A stretch of 64,000 nt of DNA from NCBI RefSeq assembly GCF_026627925.1, contig NZ_JAPNLE010000009.1, positions 2,356,001 to 2,420,000 of the forward strand, read 5' to 3'. Position 1 is the stretch's first letter, and every line of letters begins with the position of its first letter. Below are positions 10,250-17,694 of the stretch, piece after piece. Under the pieces are notes generated by a model. It ran no database searches, had not been told where the DNA came from, and saw only the letters and a list, made by a program, of their open reading frames with translations. Origin of the DNA: Cupriavidus sp. D39 (GTDB taxonomy: Bacteria; Pseudomonadota; Gammaproteobacteria; Burkholderiales; Burkholderiaceae). The position numbers and the translations under genes are program-made.

Positions 10250-10885
10250 TCAGCCCACGAACGCACCCGGCACCGGGTCTTCGCCGAGGACCGAGAGCAG
10301 GATGGCCCAATGCATCGCCTCATCTCCCAAGATGCTGCCAGCCGCCTTGGTCAACTCGCGGTTATGGAAATTCGGCAACACGCCCAGGTAGGCCGCGGTG
10401 GCCCCTTTCTCCAGCCCCGCGGCAAAGCGCAGCACATCGGCCTGCGTCTTGAGCTGGTCGGTCGGGAAGCTGTACTCGGCCGGCTTCTTCGCCATGACCG
10501 GACTGCCGCCCAGCTTGGACACCGTGCCCGCCAACACTTGCGCGTGCGCCTTGTGATGCGTCTGGAACTTGACCGCGGTATCCAGCACCGGCTTTTGCAG
10601 CAGGCCGCTTTCCGCGCCCACCTGATAAGCCGCGATGGCCTGGTACTCCAGCCCTAGGGCCACGTTGAGAATCGCGATGTCGTCCTTGGTGCTGCCGGAC
10701 TGGACCTGCGCCCAGGCGGGCATCGACTCGCCCAGGCTCATCACCGCCAGCGATCCCAGCGCGAATAGCCCGGGGACTTTGAGCAGGCCGCGCCGGCGCG
10801 CGTCCGGTGCAACGAGGATGCGGCTGTTCGTGTCCTCGGCGGCCTGACACTCCGTCTGCGCGCGCCTCGACTGCATGCGTTCCAT
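10250..10885 (-). CDS. Secreted ferritin-like domain protein
   Basis: 211 residues from ATG 10885, which has AGGAGA eleven bases upstream; a longer frame exists but this site decides the start. The N-terminus carries an arginine cluster (DARRRGLLKVPG) and a hydrophobic stretch ending AMPAWA-like, indicating export, possibly by Tat given the RRR. The mature part is a four-helix ferritin-like domain (Ferritin_2 type): GLEYQAIAAYQVGAE, KFQTHHKAHAQVL and GDEAMHWAILLSVLGEDP carry acidic and histidine residues that could bind a di-iron centre. Function unknown; relatives are often annotated only by fold. Divergent from an ECF sigma/anti-sigma pair, which suggests a shared stress response. Confidence 0.78.
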   Translation of the reverse strand: MERMQSRRAQTECQAAEDTNSRILVAPDARRRGLLKVPGLFALGSLAVMSLGESMPAWAQVQSGSTKDDIAILNVALGLEYQAIAAYQVGAESGLLQKPVLDTAVKFQTHHKAHAQVLAGTVSKLGGSPVMAKKPAEYSFPTDQLKTQADVLRFAAGLEKGATAAYLGVLPNFHNRELTKAAGSILGDEAMHWAILLSVLGEDPVPGAFVG

Positions 10886-11042
10886 GGTGTTCTCCTGTAG
10901 TGACGTAGATGGCGCCTTGCCGGGGCTGCGTTGGGCTGCAGCGCGGCGGCAATGGCGGCGCCTGTCCCATCTACGCGCCGGTCTGCCGATCGGATGCAGC
11001 GAACAGCGTGATGCCGCACGCATGCCAGGCCCAAGCCATGCC

Positions 11043-11048
11043 TATAAT
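11043..11048 (+). promoter_or_regulatory. Possible -10 element (TATAAT) upstream of ECF sigma gene
   Basis: Exact TATAAT at 11043-11048. No good -35 lies 16-18 bp upstream. If used, transcription would begin near 11055, which favours GTG 11100 as the sigma-factor start over the in-frame ATG 11022. Confidence 0.3.
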
Positions 11049-11099
11049 CCGGACACGTCACTTGCCTCTATTGCCTCTGCCTACCACGGATCCGCAACG

Positions 11100-11702
11100 G
11101 TGCCCTCCTCCGCCGACTCTTCCTTTGCCCCCAGGCCGGCCGACGCCGACCGGCTAGCGGCGTTGCTGCAGGGCGCGGCAATGGGCGACCGGCAGGCCTT
11201 GCGCCAGCTCTATGATCAAACCGCGACGAAACTGTTTGGGCTCGCGCTGCGTATCACCAACAGGCACGATTGGGCGGAGGATGTGGTGCAAGAGAGTTTC
11301 GTCAGCATCTGGCATCACGCCGGCGATTACCGGCCGCACCTGGCGGCCCCGATGACCTGGATGACCGCCATCGTGCGCAACCGGGCGCTGGACTGCCTGC
11401 GCCGGCAGGCGGCCGCGCGTGCCAGCCAGACGGTGGAACTGGACGACACACTCGGCGAGTGGCTGGCCGACGACGCGGCCGGCCCGGCGGAACTGGCGCT
11501 GGCCAGCCAGGAGGCGCGGGCGCTGAACCAGTGCCTGCAGCGGCTTGAGCAACCGCAGCGGCAAGCGATCTCGCTGGCTTACCTGAAGGACATGAGCCAC
11601 AGCGAGTTGTCCGAGCAATTGCAGGTGCCGCTCGGCACCATCAAGTCATGGATACGGCGCGGGCTGGAACGCCTGCGCACGTGCCTGGAAAGCCTGTCAT
11701 GA
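11100..11702 (+). CDS. ECF-type RNA polymerase sigma factor (SigK-like)
   Basis: Alternative sigma factor of about 200 residues with only regions 2 and 4. Region 2 includes LFGLALRITNRHDWAEDVVQ and SFVSIWHHAGDYRP, with DxxQE-type core-binding residues. Region 4 is the helix-turn-helix around LAYLKDMSHSELSEQLQVPL followed by GTIKSWIRRGLERLR. The frame stays open to 10875, but GTG 11100 gives an N-terminus of family length and lies after a TATAAT; ATG 11022 is the alternative. The stop overlaps the start of the next gene (ATGA), so sigma and anti-sigma are probably translated together. Targets are not visible; the divergent ferritin-like gene is the obvious candidate. Confidence 0.88.
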   Translation: MPSSADSSFAPRPADADRLAALLQGAAMGDRQALRQLYDQTATKLFGLALRITNRHDWAEDVVQESFVSIWHHAGDYRPHLAAPMTWMTAIVRNRALDCLRRQAAARASQTVELDDTLGEWLADDAAGPAELALASQEARALNQCLQRLEQPQRQAISLAYLKDMSHSELSEQLQVPLGTIKSWIRRGLERLRTCLESLS

Positions 11703-12445
11703 ACCTCGGCCGCCACCCCGACCTGATCGACCGCCTCGCCGCGCAATACGCGCTGGGCGTGTTGCGCGGGGGCGCGCGCCGCCGGCTGGAGACGCTGGCG
11801 CGCGAGGAACCCGCGATCCGCGCCGCCATCAGCCACTGGCAGGCCCGGCTGGCCGGCCTTGCCGAGCTCCAGCCCGCCTCGGCGCCGGTGGAGAAGGTGT
11901 GGTGCGGCATCGAGCAGCGGCTGGGCTGGCAGGCCATGGATAAGGCAAACGCCGCCGGCACTACCGGCGCGGCACCCGCGGGCTGGTGGCAACGCTTGTG
12001 GGCTGCCCCCGGCTTCTGGCGCGGCGCCACCATGGCAACAGCGGTGCTGGCAGCCGTCGCAATCGGCCTGAACGTGCGGATGGCCCGCCAGCTGGACACG
12101 GCCCCACTGGTCAACGCAGTGGCGGTGCTCAACGACGATCATGCCCAGGCCGCCGTACTTGTGACGTGGGATGCACGCTCGCAGGCACTCACGCTGCGCC
12201 GCCTGGATCACTTGCCGCTGAACGACGCGCAGGCGCTGCAGCTTTGGGCGCTGCCGGCCGGCGGCAAGCCGCAGTCGCTGGGCGTGATCGGGCACCAGCG
12301 CCACTTGCGCCTGGCGGTTGCCCAGACTCTGGGCAAGGTGCCGGCACTGGCGATCAGCGTGGAGCCGCGCGGTGGCTCGCCCGATCCCAACGGCCCCACC
12401 GGGCCAGTGGTATTCAAGGGCCAGGTCATCGACAACACCTTATAG
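11699..12445 (+). CDS. Anti-sigma factor, RskA-type membrane protein
   Basis: 248 residues. An N-terminal cytoplasmic anti-sigma region (about 1-90) includes the helical LIDRLAAQYALGVLRGGARR segment, without an obvious HxxxCxxC zinc motif. A single membrane helix lies around 107-128 (FWRGATMATAVLAAVAIGL). The C-terminal periplasmic domain (about 135-245) contains QALQLWALPAGGKPQSLGVI, the pattern of the RskA C-terminal domain. Expected to hold the preceding sigma factor inactive until a periplasmic signal triggers release. Start ATG 11699 overlaps the sigma stop by four bases. Confidence 0.88.
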   Translation: MNLGRHPDLIDRLAAQYALGVLRGGARRRLETLAREEPAIRAAISHWQARLAGLAELQPASAPVEKVWCGIEQRLGWQAMDKANAAGTTGAAPAGWWQRLWAAPGFWRGATMATAVLAAVAIGLNVRMARQLDTAPLVNAVAVLNDDHAQAAVLVTWDARSQALTLRRLDHLPLNDAQALQLWALPAGGKPQSLGVIGHQRHLRLAVAQTLGKVPALAISVEPRGGSPDPNGPTGPVVFKGQVIDNTL

Positions 12446-12501
12446 GCAAGGCTGGGAGGCCCGCCGACGCCCGCTAGCGTCTGCGAGGCGCCCGGCAGCG
12501 A

Positions 12502-12507
12502 TATAAT
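12502..12507 (+). promoter_or_regulatory. Candidate -10 element of argH
   Basis: TATAAT at 12502-12507, 75 bp before the argH start. The matching -35 position is weak (around GTCTGC), so this is a partial promoter match. Confidence 0.4.
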
Positions 12508-12581
12508 CGCGGTTTCCCCGATTTTTCTCGTTCGCCCCGCGGCCTGCCGCCGGCTTGCGAGCTAACCCAGCCTTACCGCCC

Positions 12582-13991
12582 ATGACCTCCCAACTTGCCA
12601 AGAAAGGCGAAGCCTGGTCCGCCCGCTTCTCCGAACCGATGTCCGACCTGGTGAAGCGCTACACCGCTTCGGTGTTCTTCGACAAGCGCCTGGCTCTCTT
12701 CGACATCCAGGGTTCGCTGGCGCACGCCGCCATGCTGGCCAAGCAGGGAATCATCGCCGAGGCCGACCGCGCCGAGATCGAGCGCGGCATGACGCAGATC
12801 CGTGGCGAGATCGAGGCCGGCGGCTTCGAGTGGAAGCTCGACCTGGAAGATGTCCACCTGAATATCGAAGCACGCCTGACCGCGCTGGTCGGCGACGCCG
12901 GCAAGCGCCTGCACACCGGCCGCTCGCGCAACGACCAGGTCGCGACAGATATCCGCCTGTGGCTGCGCAGCGAGATCGACACCATCATCGGCCTGCTGGG
13001 CGCGCTGCGTGGCGCGCTGCTGGATCTGGCCGAGAAGAATGCCGATACCATCCTGCCGGGCTTCACCCACCTGCAGGTGGCACAGCCGGTCACCTTCGGC
13101 CATCACCTCCTGGCCTACGTGGAAATGTTCACGCGCGATGCCGAGCGCATGGCCGACTGCCGCCGCCGCGTCAACCGCCTGCCGCTGGGCGCCGCCGCGC
13201 TCGCCGGCACCAGCTACCCGATCGATCGTGAGTTCGTGGCGCAGCAGCTGGGCTTCGACGGCGTATGCCGCAACTCGCTGGACGCCGTCTCCGACCGCGA
13301 CTTCGCCATCGAGTTCTGCGCCGCCGCCGCGCTGGTGATGACCCACATCTCGCGCTTCTCCGAGGAACTGGTGATCTGGATGAGCCCGCGCGTGGGCTTC
13401 ATCGACATCGCCGACCGCTTCTGCACCGGCAGCTCGATCATGCCGCAGAAGAAGAACCCCGACGTGCCCGAGCTGGCGCGCGGCAAGACCGGCCGCGTCA
13501 ACGGCCACCTGATCGGCCTGCTGACCCTGATGAAGGGCCAGCCGCTGGCCTACAACAAGGACAACCAGGAAGACAAGGAGCCGCTGTTCGACACGGTCGA
13601 CACCGTGGCCGACACGCTGCGCATCTTCGCCGACATGGTGCCGGGCATTTCGGTCAAGCCGGATGCCATGCGTGCCGCCGCGCTGCAAGGCTATGCCACC
13701 GCCACCGACCTGGCCGATTACCTGGTCAAGCACGGCCTGCCCTTCCGCGATGCCCACGAAGCCGTGGCCCACGCGGTGCGCGCCTGCGACGACCGCCGCT
13801 GCGACCTGGCCGACCTCACCGTGGCCGAGCTGCGTGAAGTCACCGGCCTGGGCGACAAGGCCGCGCTGATCGGTGACGACGTGCACGCGGTGCTGACGCT
13901 GGAAGGCTCGGTCGCGGCACGCAACCATATCGGCGGCACCGCGCCGGCGCAGGTTCGCGCGGCCATTGCCGCGGCGCGCGCCACGCTTTAA
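12582..13991 (+). CDS. argH: Argininosuccinate lyase
   Basis: Last enzyme of arginine synthesis: cleaves argininosuccinate to arginine and fumarate. 469 residues from ATG 12582 ([16 protein letters not shown]); a TTG nine codons upstream is less likely. The fumarase/aspartase-superfamily signature [12 protein letters not shown] starts at residue 283 and holds the catalytic serine loop. [13 protein letters not shown] and [12 protein letters not shown] are the other active-site stretches. Stands alone, followed by a strong terminator. Confidence 0.98.
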   Translation: MTSQLAKKGEAWSARFSEPMSDLVKRYTASVFFDKRLALFDIQGSLAHAAMLAKQGIIAEADRAEIERGMTQIRGEIEAGGFEWKLDLEDVHLNIEARLTALVGDAGKRLHTGRSRNDQVATDIRLWLRSEIDTIIGLLGALRGALLDLAEKNADTILPGFTHLQVAQPVTFGHHLLAYVEMFTRDAERMADCRRRVNRLPLGAAALAGTSYPIDREFVAQQLGFDGVCRNSLDAVSDRDFAIEFCAAAALVMTHISRFSEELVIWMSPRVGFIDIADRFCTGSSIMPQKKNPDVPELARGKTGRVNGHLIGLLTLMKGQPLAYNKDNQEDKEPLFDTVDTVADTLRIFADMVPGISVKPDAMRAAALQGYATATDLADYLVKHGLPFRDAHEAVAHAVRACDDRRCDLADLTVAELREVTGLGDKAALIGDDVHAVLTLEGSVAARNHIGGTAPAQVRAAIAAARATL

Positions 13992-14060
13992 TCGCAAGCT
14001 CCGGATTAAATGCAGCGCAGCATGCCAATGTAAGTTTCACGTAAGTTTGTTTTGCGAGAA

Positions 14061-14092
14061 AGCCGCCAGGGCGCATCCCTGGCGGCTTTTTT
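14061..14092 (+). terminator. Intrinsic terminator after argH
   Basis: AGCCGCCAGGG / CCCTGGCGGCT stem with CGCAT loop, followed by a run of T (14088-14092 and on). Seventy bases after the argH stop. Textbook rho-independent structure. Confidence 0.92.
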
Positions 14093-14203
14093 ATTTACTT
14101 CCTGCTTTTTTGATTTTTGCGCAATGCGGTAGGTATTAGCCCCAAGCGCCGAAGCATTTTGTTGCAGATAAACTAATTGCCGCAAAAACAGGGGAGACAA
14201 CCC

Positions 14204-14746
14204 ATGTATTACTTGCTTGGTCTGTCACGACAGATCGACAGGTTGAATCAGCACACGGGCAGGCTTGCAAACATCATGATCCTGCTGTCGTGCCTGATCA
14301 GCGCAGGCAACGCCCTGCTGCGTTACGGCTTCAACCTTAGCGACAACTGGCCGCTCGAGCTGCAGTGGTACATGTTCGCCATCGCGGTGATGTTCGGCGC
14401 CTCCTACACCTTCCAGCGCAACGAGCATGTGCGCGTGGACCTGATCTACGGCAACGTATCGGAGCGCGCGCAACACTGGATCGACATCTTCGGGATCATC
14501 TTCTTCCTGCTGCCTTCGTGCGTGCTGTTTGCCTGGCTGTCATGGGATTCTCTGTTCCTGCCCTCGTGGCGCATCCTTGAGCAATCCGGTAACTCCGGCG
14601 GCCTGCCGCGTTACCCGATCAAGCTGGTGGTGCCCCTCGGCTTTGTCCTGCTGGGTCTGCAGGGCGTGTCCGAGCTGATCAAGCGCATTGCCGCCCTCAA
14701 GGGCCTGGTGCGCATCGAATCGAAATACGAGAGGCCGGTGCAATGA
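14204..14746 (+). CDS. dctQ: TRAP transporter small permease subunit (DctQ type)
   Basis: 180-residue inner-membrane protein with four predicted helices (about 19-38, 54-72, 95-117 and 145-163). It forms the permease of a tripartite ATP-independent periplasmic transporter with the large subunit encoded next. NWPLELQWYMFAIAVMFGAS and NEHVRVDLIYG match the DctQ family pattern. GGGGAGA just before ATG 14204 fixes the start. The stop overlaps the next gene as ATGA. No substrate-binding protein (DctP) gene lies within the window beside this pair. Substrate unknown. Confidence 0.92.
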   Translation: MYYLLGLSRQIDRLNQHTGRLANIMILLSCLISAGNALLRYGFNLSDNWPLELQWYMFAIAVMFGASYTFQRNEHVRVDLIYGNVSERAQHWIDIFGIIFFLLPSCVLFAWLSWDSLFLPSWRILEQSGNSGGLPRYPIKLVVPLGFVLLGLQGVSELIKRIAALKGLVRIESKYERPVQ

Positions 14747-16518
14747 TTCCATTGGAATATATGCCGCCGCTGATGTTCGGCGGCCTGGTGGTATTCATGC
14801 TGATCGGTTTTCCGGTCGCATTTTCGCTGTCCGCGGTGGGCCTTGCCTTCGGCATCCTGGCCATCCAGTTTGGCTACTTCCCGGTCAGCTTCCTGCAGGC
14901 GGTGCCCAGCCGCGTGTTCGGCAGCGTGCTGGCCAACGAACTGCTGCTCGCCATCCCGTTCTTCACCTTCATGGGGGCGATACTGGAGAAATGCGGGCTG
15001 GCCGAGGACATGCTGGACTCCATGGGCCAGTTGTTCGGCCCGGTGCGCGGCGGCCTGGGCTATTCGGTGATCATCGTGGGCTTCATCCTTGGTGCCATTA
15101 CCGGCACCGTGGCGGCGCAGGTGATCGCGATGGCGATGATCTCGCTGCCGGTGATGATGCGCTACCGCTACAACATGAAGTACGCCACGGGCGTGCTGGC
15201 GGCGTCGGGCACCATCACGCAGCTGGTGCCGCCATCGCTGGTGCTGGTGGTGCTGGCCGACCAGCTCAAGACGCCGATGGGCAGCGCCGACGTGGGCAGC
15301 ATGTACCTGGGCGCCTGGGGCCCGTCGGTGATCCAGATCGCGCTGTTCGCGCTCTATACCTTCGTGCTGGCCCGCGTCAAGCCTGACTGGCTGCCGCCGG
15401 TGCCGGTGGAGGAGCGCACGCTGCGCGGCTGGCCGCTGTGGCGCAAGTGCCTGCGCGGCATCATTCCCTGCGCGGTGCTGATCTTCCTGGTGCTGGGCAC
15501 CATCATGCTGGGCATCGCCACGCCGACCGAGTCCGGCGCCATGGGCGCGGTCGGCGCGCTGGTGCTGGCGGTGCTGCGCGACCCCGGCTTCGGCAAGCTC
15601 GACCGCACCGTCTACCGCATCGGCCTTGCCGCCACGGGCGTGGCCATCATCGCCGGCACCGTCGCGTTCGGCTCGCATGCCTTCCGCATTCCGCTGGCGG
15701 TGGTCTACCTTGTGATCACGTGGCTGCTGCTGCGCGCCGGGCAACTGACCGAGCTGCGCGGGCTGATCATCGAGGCTTACCAGTCCACGGCCCGCATCAC
15801 CGCCATGGTGGTGTTCATCCTGATCGGCTCCACCTGCTTCTCGGTGGTGTTCCAGGGCGTGGATGGCGGTGCCTGGGTGGAGCACATGTTCACCTCGCTG
15901 CCCGGCGGCTGGATCGGCTTCCTGCTGGTGGTCAACCTGTTCATCTTCTTCCTCGCCTTCTTCCTGGACTTCTTCGAGATCGCGTTCATCGTGGTCCCGA
16001 TGCTCGCCCCCGTGGCGGTCAAGGTGCTGGCGCCGGTGGTCGCCGACTCGATGGGCGGCAATCCGGAAGCGGCAGCCACCGCGGCGCTGGTGTGGTTCGG
16101 CGTGATGCTGTGCGTGAACATGCAGACCTCCTTCATGCACCCGCCCTTCGGCTTCGCGCTGTTCTACCTGCGCGGCATTGCGCCCAAGGAAGTGAAGAGC
16201 TCCGACATCTACTGGGGCGCGCTGCCCTGGGTTGGCCTGCAGCTGATCATGGTCGCGCTGGTGATGTTCTGGCCGGGCATGGTGACGATGTTCCTCGACA
16301 AGGGCTCGTTGCACCATACCAATGCGGCGGAGGTCACGATTCCGCTGGGGGTGAGAGCCCGGGCGGAGCGGCCTCGGTGCCAGCGCCTGGCGGGCGCAGT
16401 GGCGGTGGCACGCTGGAGCTGCCTTCGGCGCCAGCAGAGAGCGAACCCGCTACGCCGCAGTTTGAGTTCGACAAGAAGAAGTAGCAGGGACGACGGCCGG
16501 CGGCTCTGGTTGCATTGA
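14743..16518 (+). CDS. dctM: TRAP transporter large permease subunit (DctM type), C-terminal tail probably frameshifted
   Basis: Main translocation subunit with about 12-14 membrane helices. 591 residues as read, against about 430 for the usual DctM; the extra length is a middle hydrophobic insert (about residues 275-345), known in one TRAP subgroup. TGTVAAQVIAMAMISLPVMM and the GxxxPPS-like LVPPSLVLVVLADQLK segments are typical. After the last helix the frame gives an Arg-rich tail and stops inside the downstream terminator. Adding one G to the GGGGG run at 16347-16351 gives instead a tail ending TPQFEFDKKK with stop at 16482-16484, before the terminator. That version (580 residues) is more plausible. 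Confidence 0.9.
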   Translation: MIPLEYMPPLMFGGLVVFMLIGFPVAFSLSAVGLAFGILAIQFGYFPVSFLQAVPSRVFGSVLANELLLAIPFFTFMGAILEKCGLAEDMLDSMGQLFGPVRGGLGYSVIIVGFILGAITGTVAAQVIAMAMISLPVMMRYRYNMKYATGVLAASGTITQLVPPSLVLVVLADQLKTPMGSADVGSMYLGAWGPSVIQIALFALYTFVLARVKPDWLPPVPVEERTLRGWPLWRKCLRGIIPCAVLIFLVLGTIMLGIATPTESGAMGAVGALVLAVLRDPGFGKLDRTVYRIGLAATGVAIIAGTVAFGSHAFRIPLAVVYLVITWLLLRAGQLTELRGLIIEAYQSTARITAMVVFILIGSTCFSVVFQGVDGGAWVEHMFTSLPGGWIGFLLVVNLFIFFLAFFLDFFEIAFIVVPMLAPVAVKVLAPVVADSMGGNPEAAATAALVWFGVMLCVNMQTSFMHPPFGFALFYLRGIAPKEVKSSDIYWGALPWVGLQLIMVALVMFWPGMVTMFLDKGSLHHTNAAEVTIPLGVRARAERPRCQRLAGAVAVARWSCLRRQQRANPLRRSLSSTRRSSRDDGRRLWLH

Positions 16519-16547
16519 AAAAGGCCTCGGAACCCGAGGCCTTTTTC
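16517..16547. terminator. Bidirectional terminator between dctM and quinone oxidoreductase gene
   Basis: AAAAAGGCCTCGG / CCGAGGCCTTTTT with a three-base loop. A on one side and T on the other let it end transcription from both convergent genes. The dctM stop as read (16516-16518) falls on its first bases. Confidence 0.88.
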
Positions 16548-16571
16548 CGTTTTCCGTGGTTGCTCCGGACG

Positions 16572-17552
16572 TCAAGGCAGCAGCAGAATAGCGCCCGTGG
16601 TCGCGCGCGCCTCGGCCACCCGATGCGCCTCGGCAACCTGGTCCAGCGGGAAGCGCGCGCCAATGGCCGCCCGGATCGCGCCCTGCCCGATCGCCTGGAA
16701 CACGTCCGCCGCGTTGGCGCGGAACGTCAGCGGATCGGCGTTGTGCGGGAACACCGACGGTCGCGTCAGGAACAGGCAACCCTTCTTGCCGAGCAGTTCC
16801 GGCTCGAACGCCGGCACCGGGCCCGAGGCTGCGCCATAGAGCGCCACCAGCCCGAATGGCGCCGCGCAGTCCAGCGAGCCCATGAAGGTATGCTTGCCCA
16901 CCGAGTCATAGACCACGCGCGCCTTGCGCCCGTCCGTGGCAGCAATCACCTGCTCCACCCAGTCCGCCTGCGAATAGTTGATGGCGACATCGCACCCCGC
17001 CGCGCGGGCCACTTCGCACTTCTCGGCCGAGCCGGCGGTACCGATCACGGTGGCGCCGAGCGCCTTGGCCCAGCTGCTGAGGATCTGCCCTACGCCGCCC
17101 GCGGCGGCGTGCACCAGTACGATGTCGCCGGCTTGCACGCGATGCGTCTTGCGCACAAGGTATTGGGCGGTCATGGCCTTGAAGAAGATGGCCGCGGCGG
17201 TGAGGTCGTCAATGCTGTCGGGTAGCTTGACCAGCTTGTCGGCGGGCACATTGCGCCGGCTGGCATAGGCACCGATGCCCGCGTGCATGTAGACCACGCG
17301 ATCGCCTTCGCGCAGGCCGGTCACGCCCTCGCCCACCGCTTCGACCACGCCGGCGGCCTCATGGCCCAGCCCGGTCGGCGACGGCAGCGGGTACTTGCCC
17401 GAGCGCTGGTAGACGTCGATGTAGTTGAAGCCGATGGCGGTCTGGCGCAACTGGACCTGACCGGCCGCCGGCGCGGGCAGCTCGGCACTCACCAGGCGCA
17501 TCACTTCGGGGCCGCCGAACTCCGTCAATTCCACCACTCGTGCTGATGTCAT
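16572..17552 (-). CDS. NADPH:quinone oxidoreductase (zeta-crystallin-like MDR family)
   Basis: 326-residue medium-chain dehydrogenase/reductase without the zinc ligands of alcohol dehydrogenases, the quinone reductase subgroup. The N-terminus VELTEFGGPEVMRLV and IDVYQRSGKYPLPSPTGLGHEAAG are characteristic. The NADPH-binding fold is marked by VLVHAAAGGVGQILSSWAKA and IGTAGSAEKCEVARAAG. GGAG before ATG 17552 supports this start over the longer frame to 17591. Likely a cytoplasmic one-electron quinone reductase; the substrate is inferred from the family. Confidence 0.92.
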   Translation of the reverse strand: MTSARVVELTEFGGPEVMRLVSAELPAPAAGQVQLRQTAIGFNYIDVYQRSGKYPLPSPTGLGHEAAGVVEAVGEGVTGLREGDRVVYMHAGIGAYASRRNVPADKLVKLPDSIDDLTAAAIFFKAMTAQYLVRKTHRVQAGDIVLVHAAAGGVGQILSSWAKALGATVIGTAGSAEKCEVARAAGCDVAINYSQADWVEQVIAATDGRKARVVYDSVGKHTFMGSLDCAAPFGLVALYGAASGPVPAFEPELLGKKGCLFLTRPSVFPHNADPLTFRANAADVFQAIGQGAIRAAIGARFPLDQVAEAHRVAEARATTGAILLLP

Positions 17553-17645
17553 TTCCACTCCGTCGAGGTTGCATAGATTTGTGAGCGCCACTCTATCGCA
17601 ATCTCGCGCGACGCGTCGGCCGTGCGCAAGGCATGGGCGAGCGCA

Positions 17646-17678
17646 GAAAAAGGCCTCGCACGCGCGAGGCCCTTTTTC
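17646..17678. terminator. Bidirectional-type terminator after decarboxylase gene
   Basis: AAAAAGGCCTCGC / GCGAGGCCCTTTTT stem and tracts, 17 bp beyond the stop of the minus-strand decarboxylase gene. It resembles the hairpin at 16517-16547 in the GGCCTCG core. Confidence 0.8.
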
Positions 17679-17694
17679 CTGCCGCCAGCCTGCG

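Noticed and set aside
10875..11099. Longer N-terminus for the ECF sigma factor
   Set aside because: The upstream part of the open frame reads across the divergent promoter region and has no sigma-like sequence.
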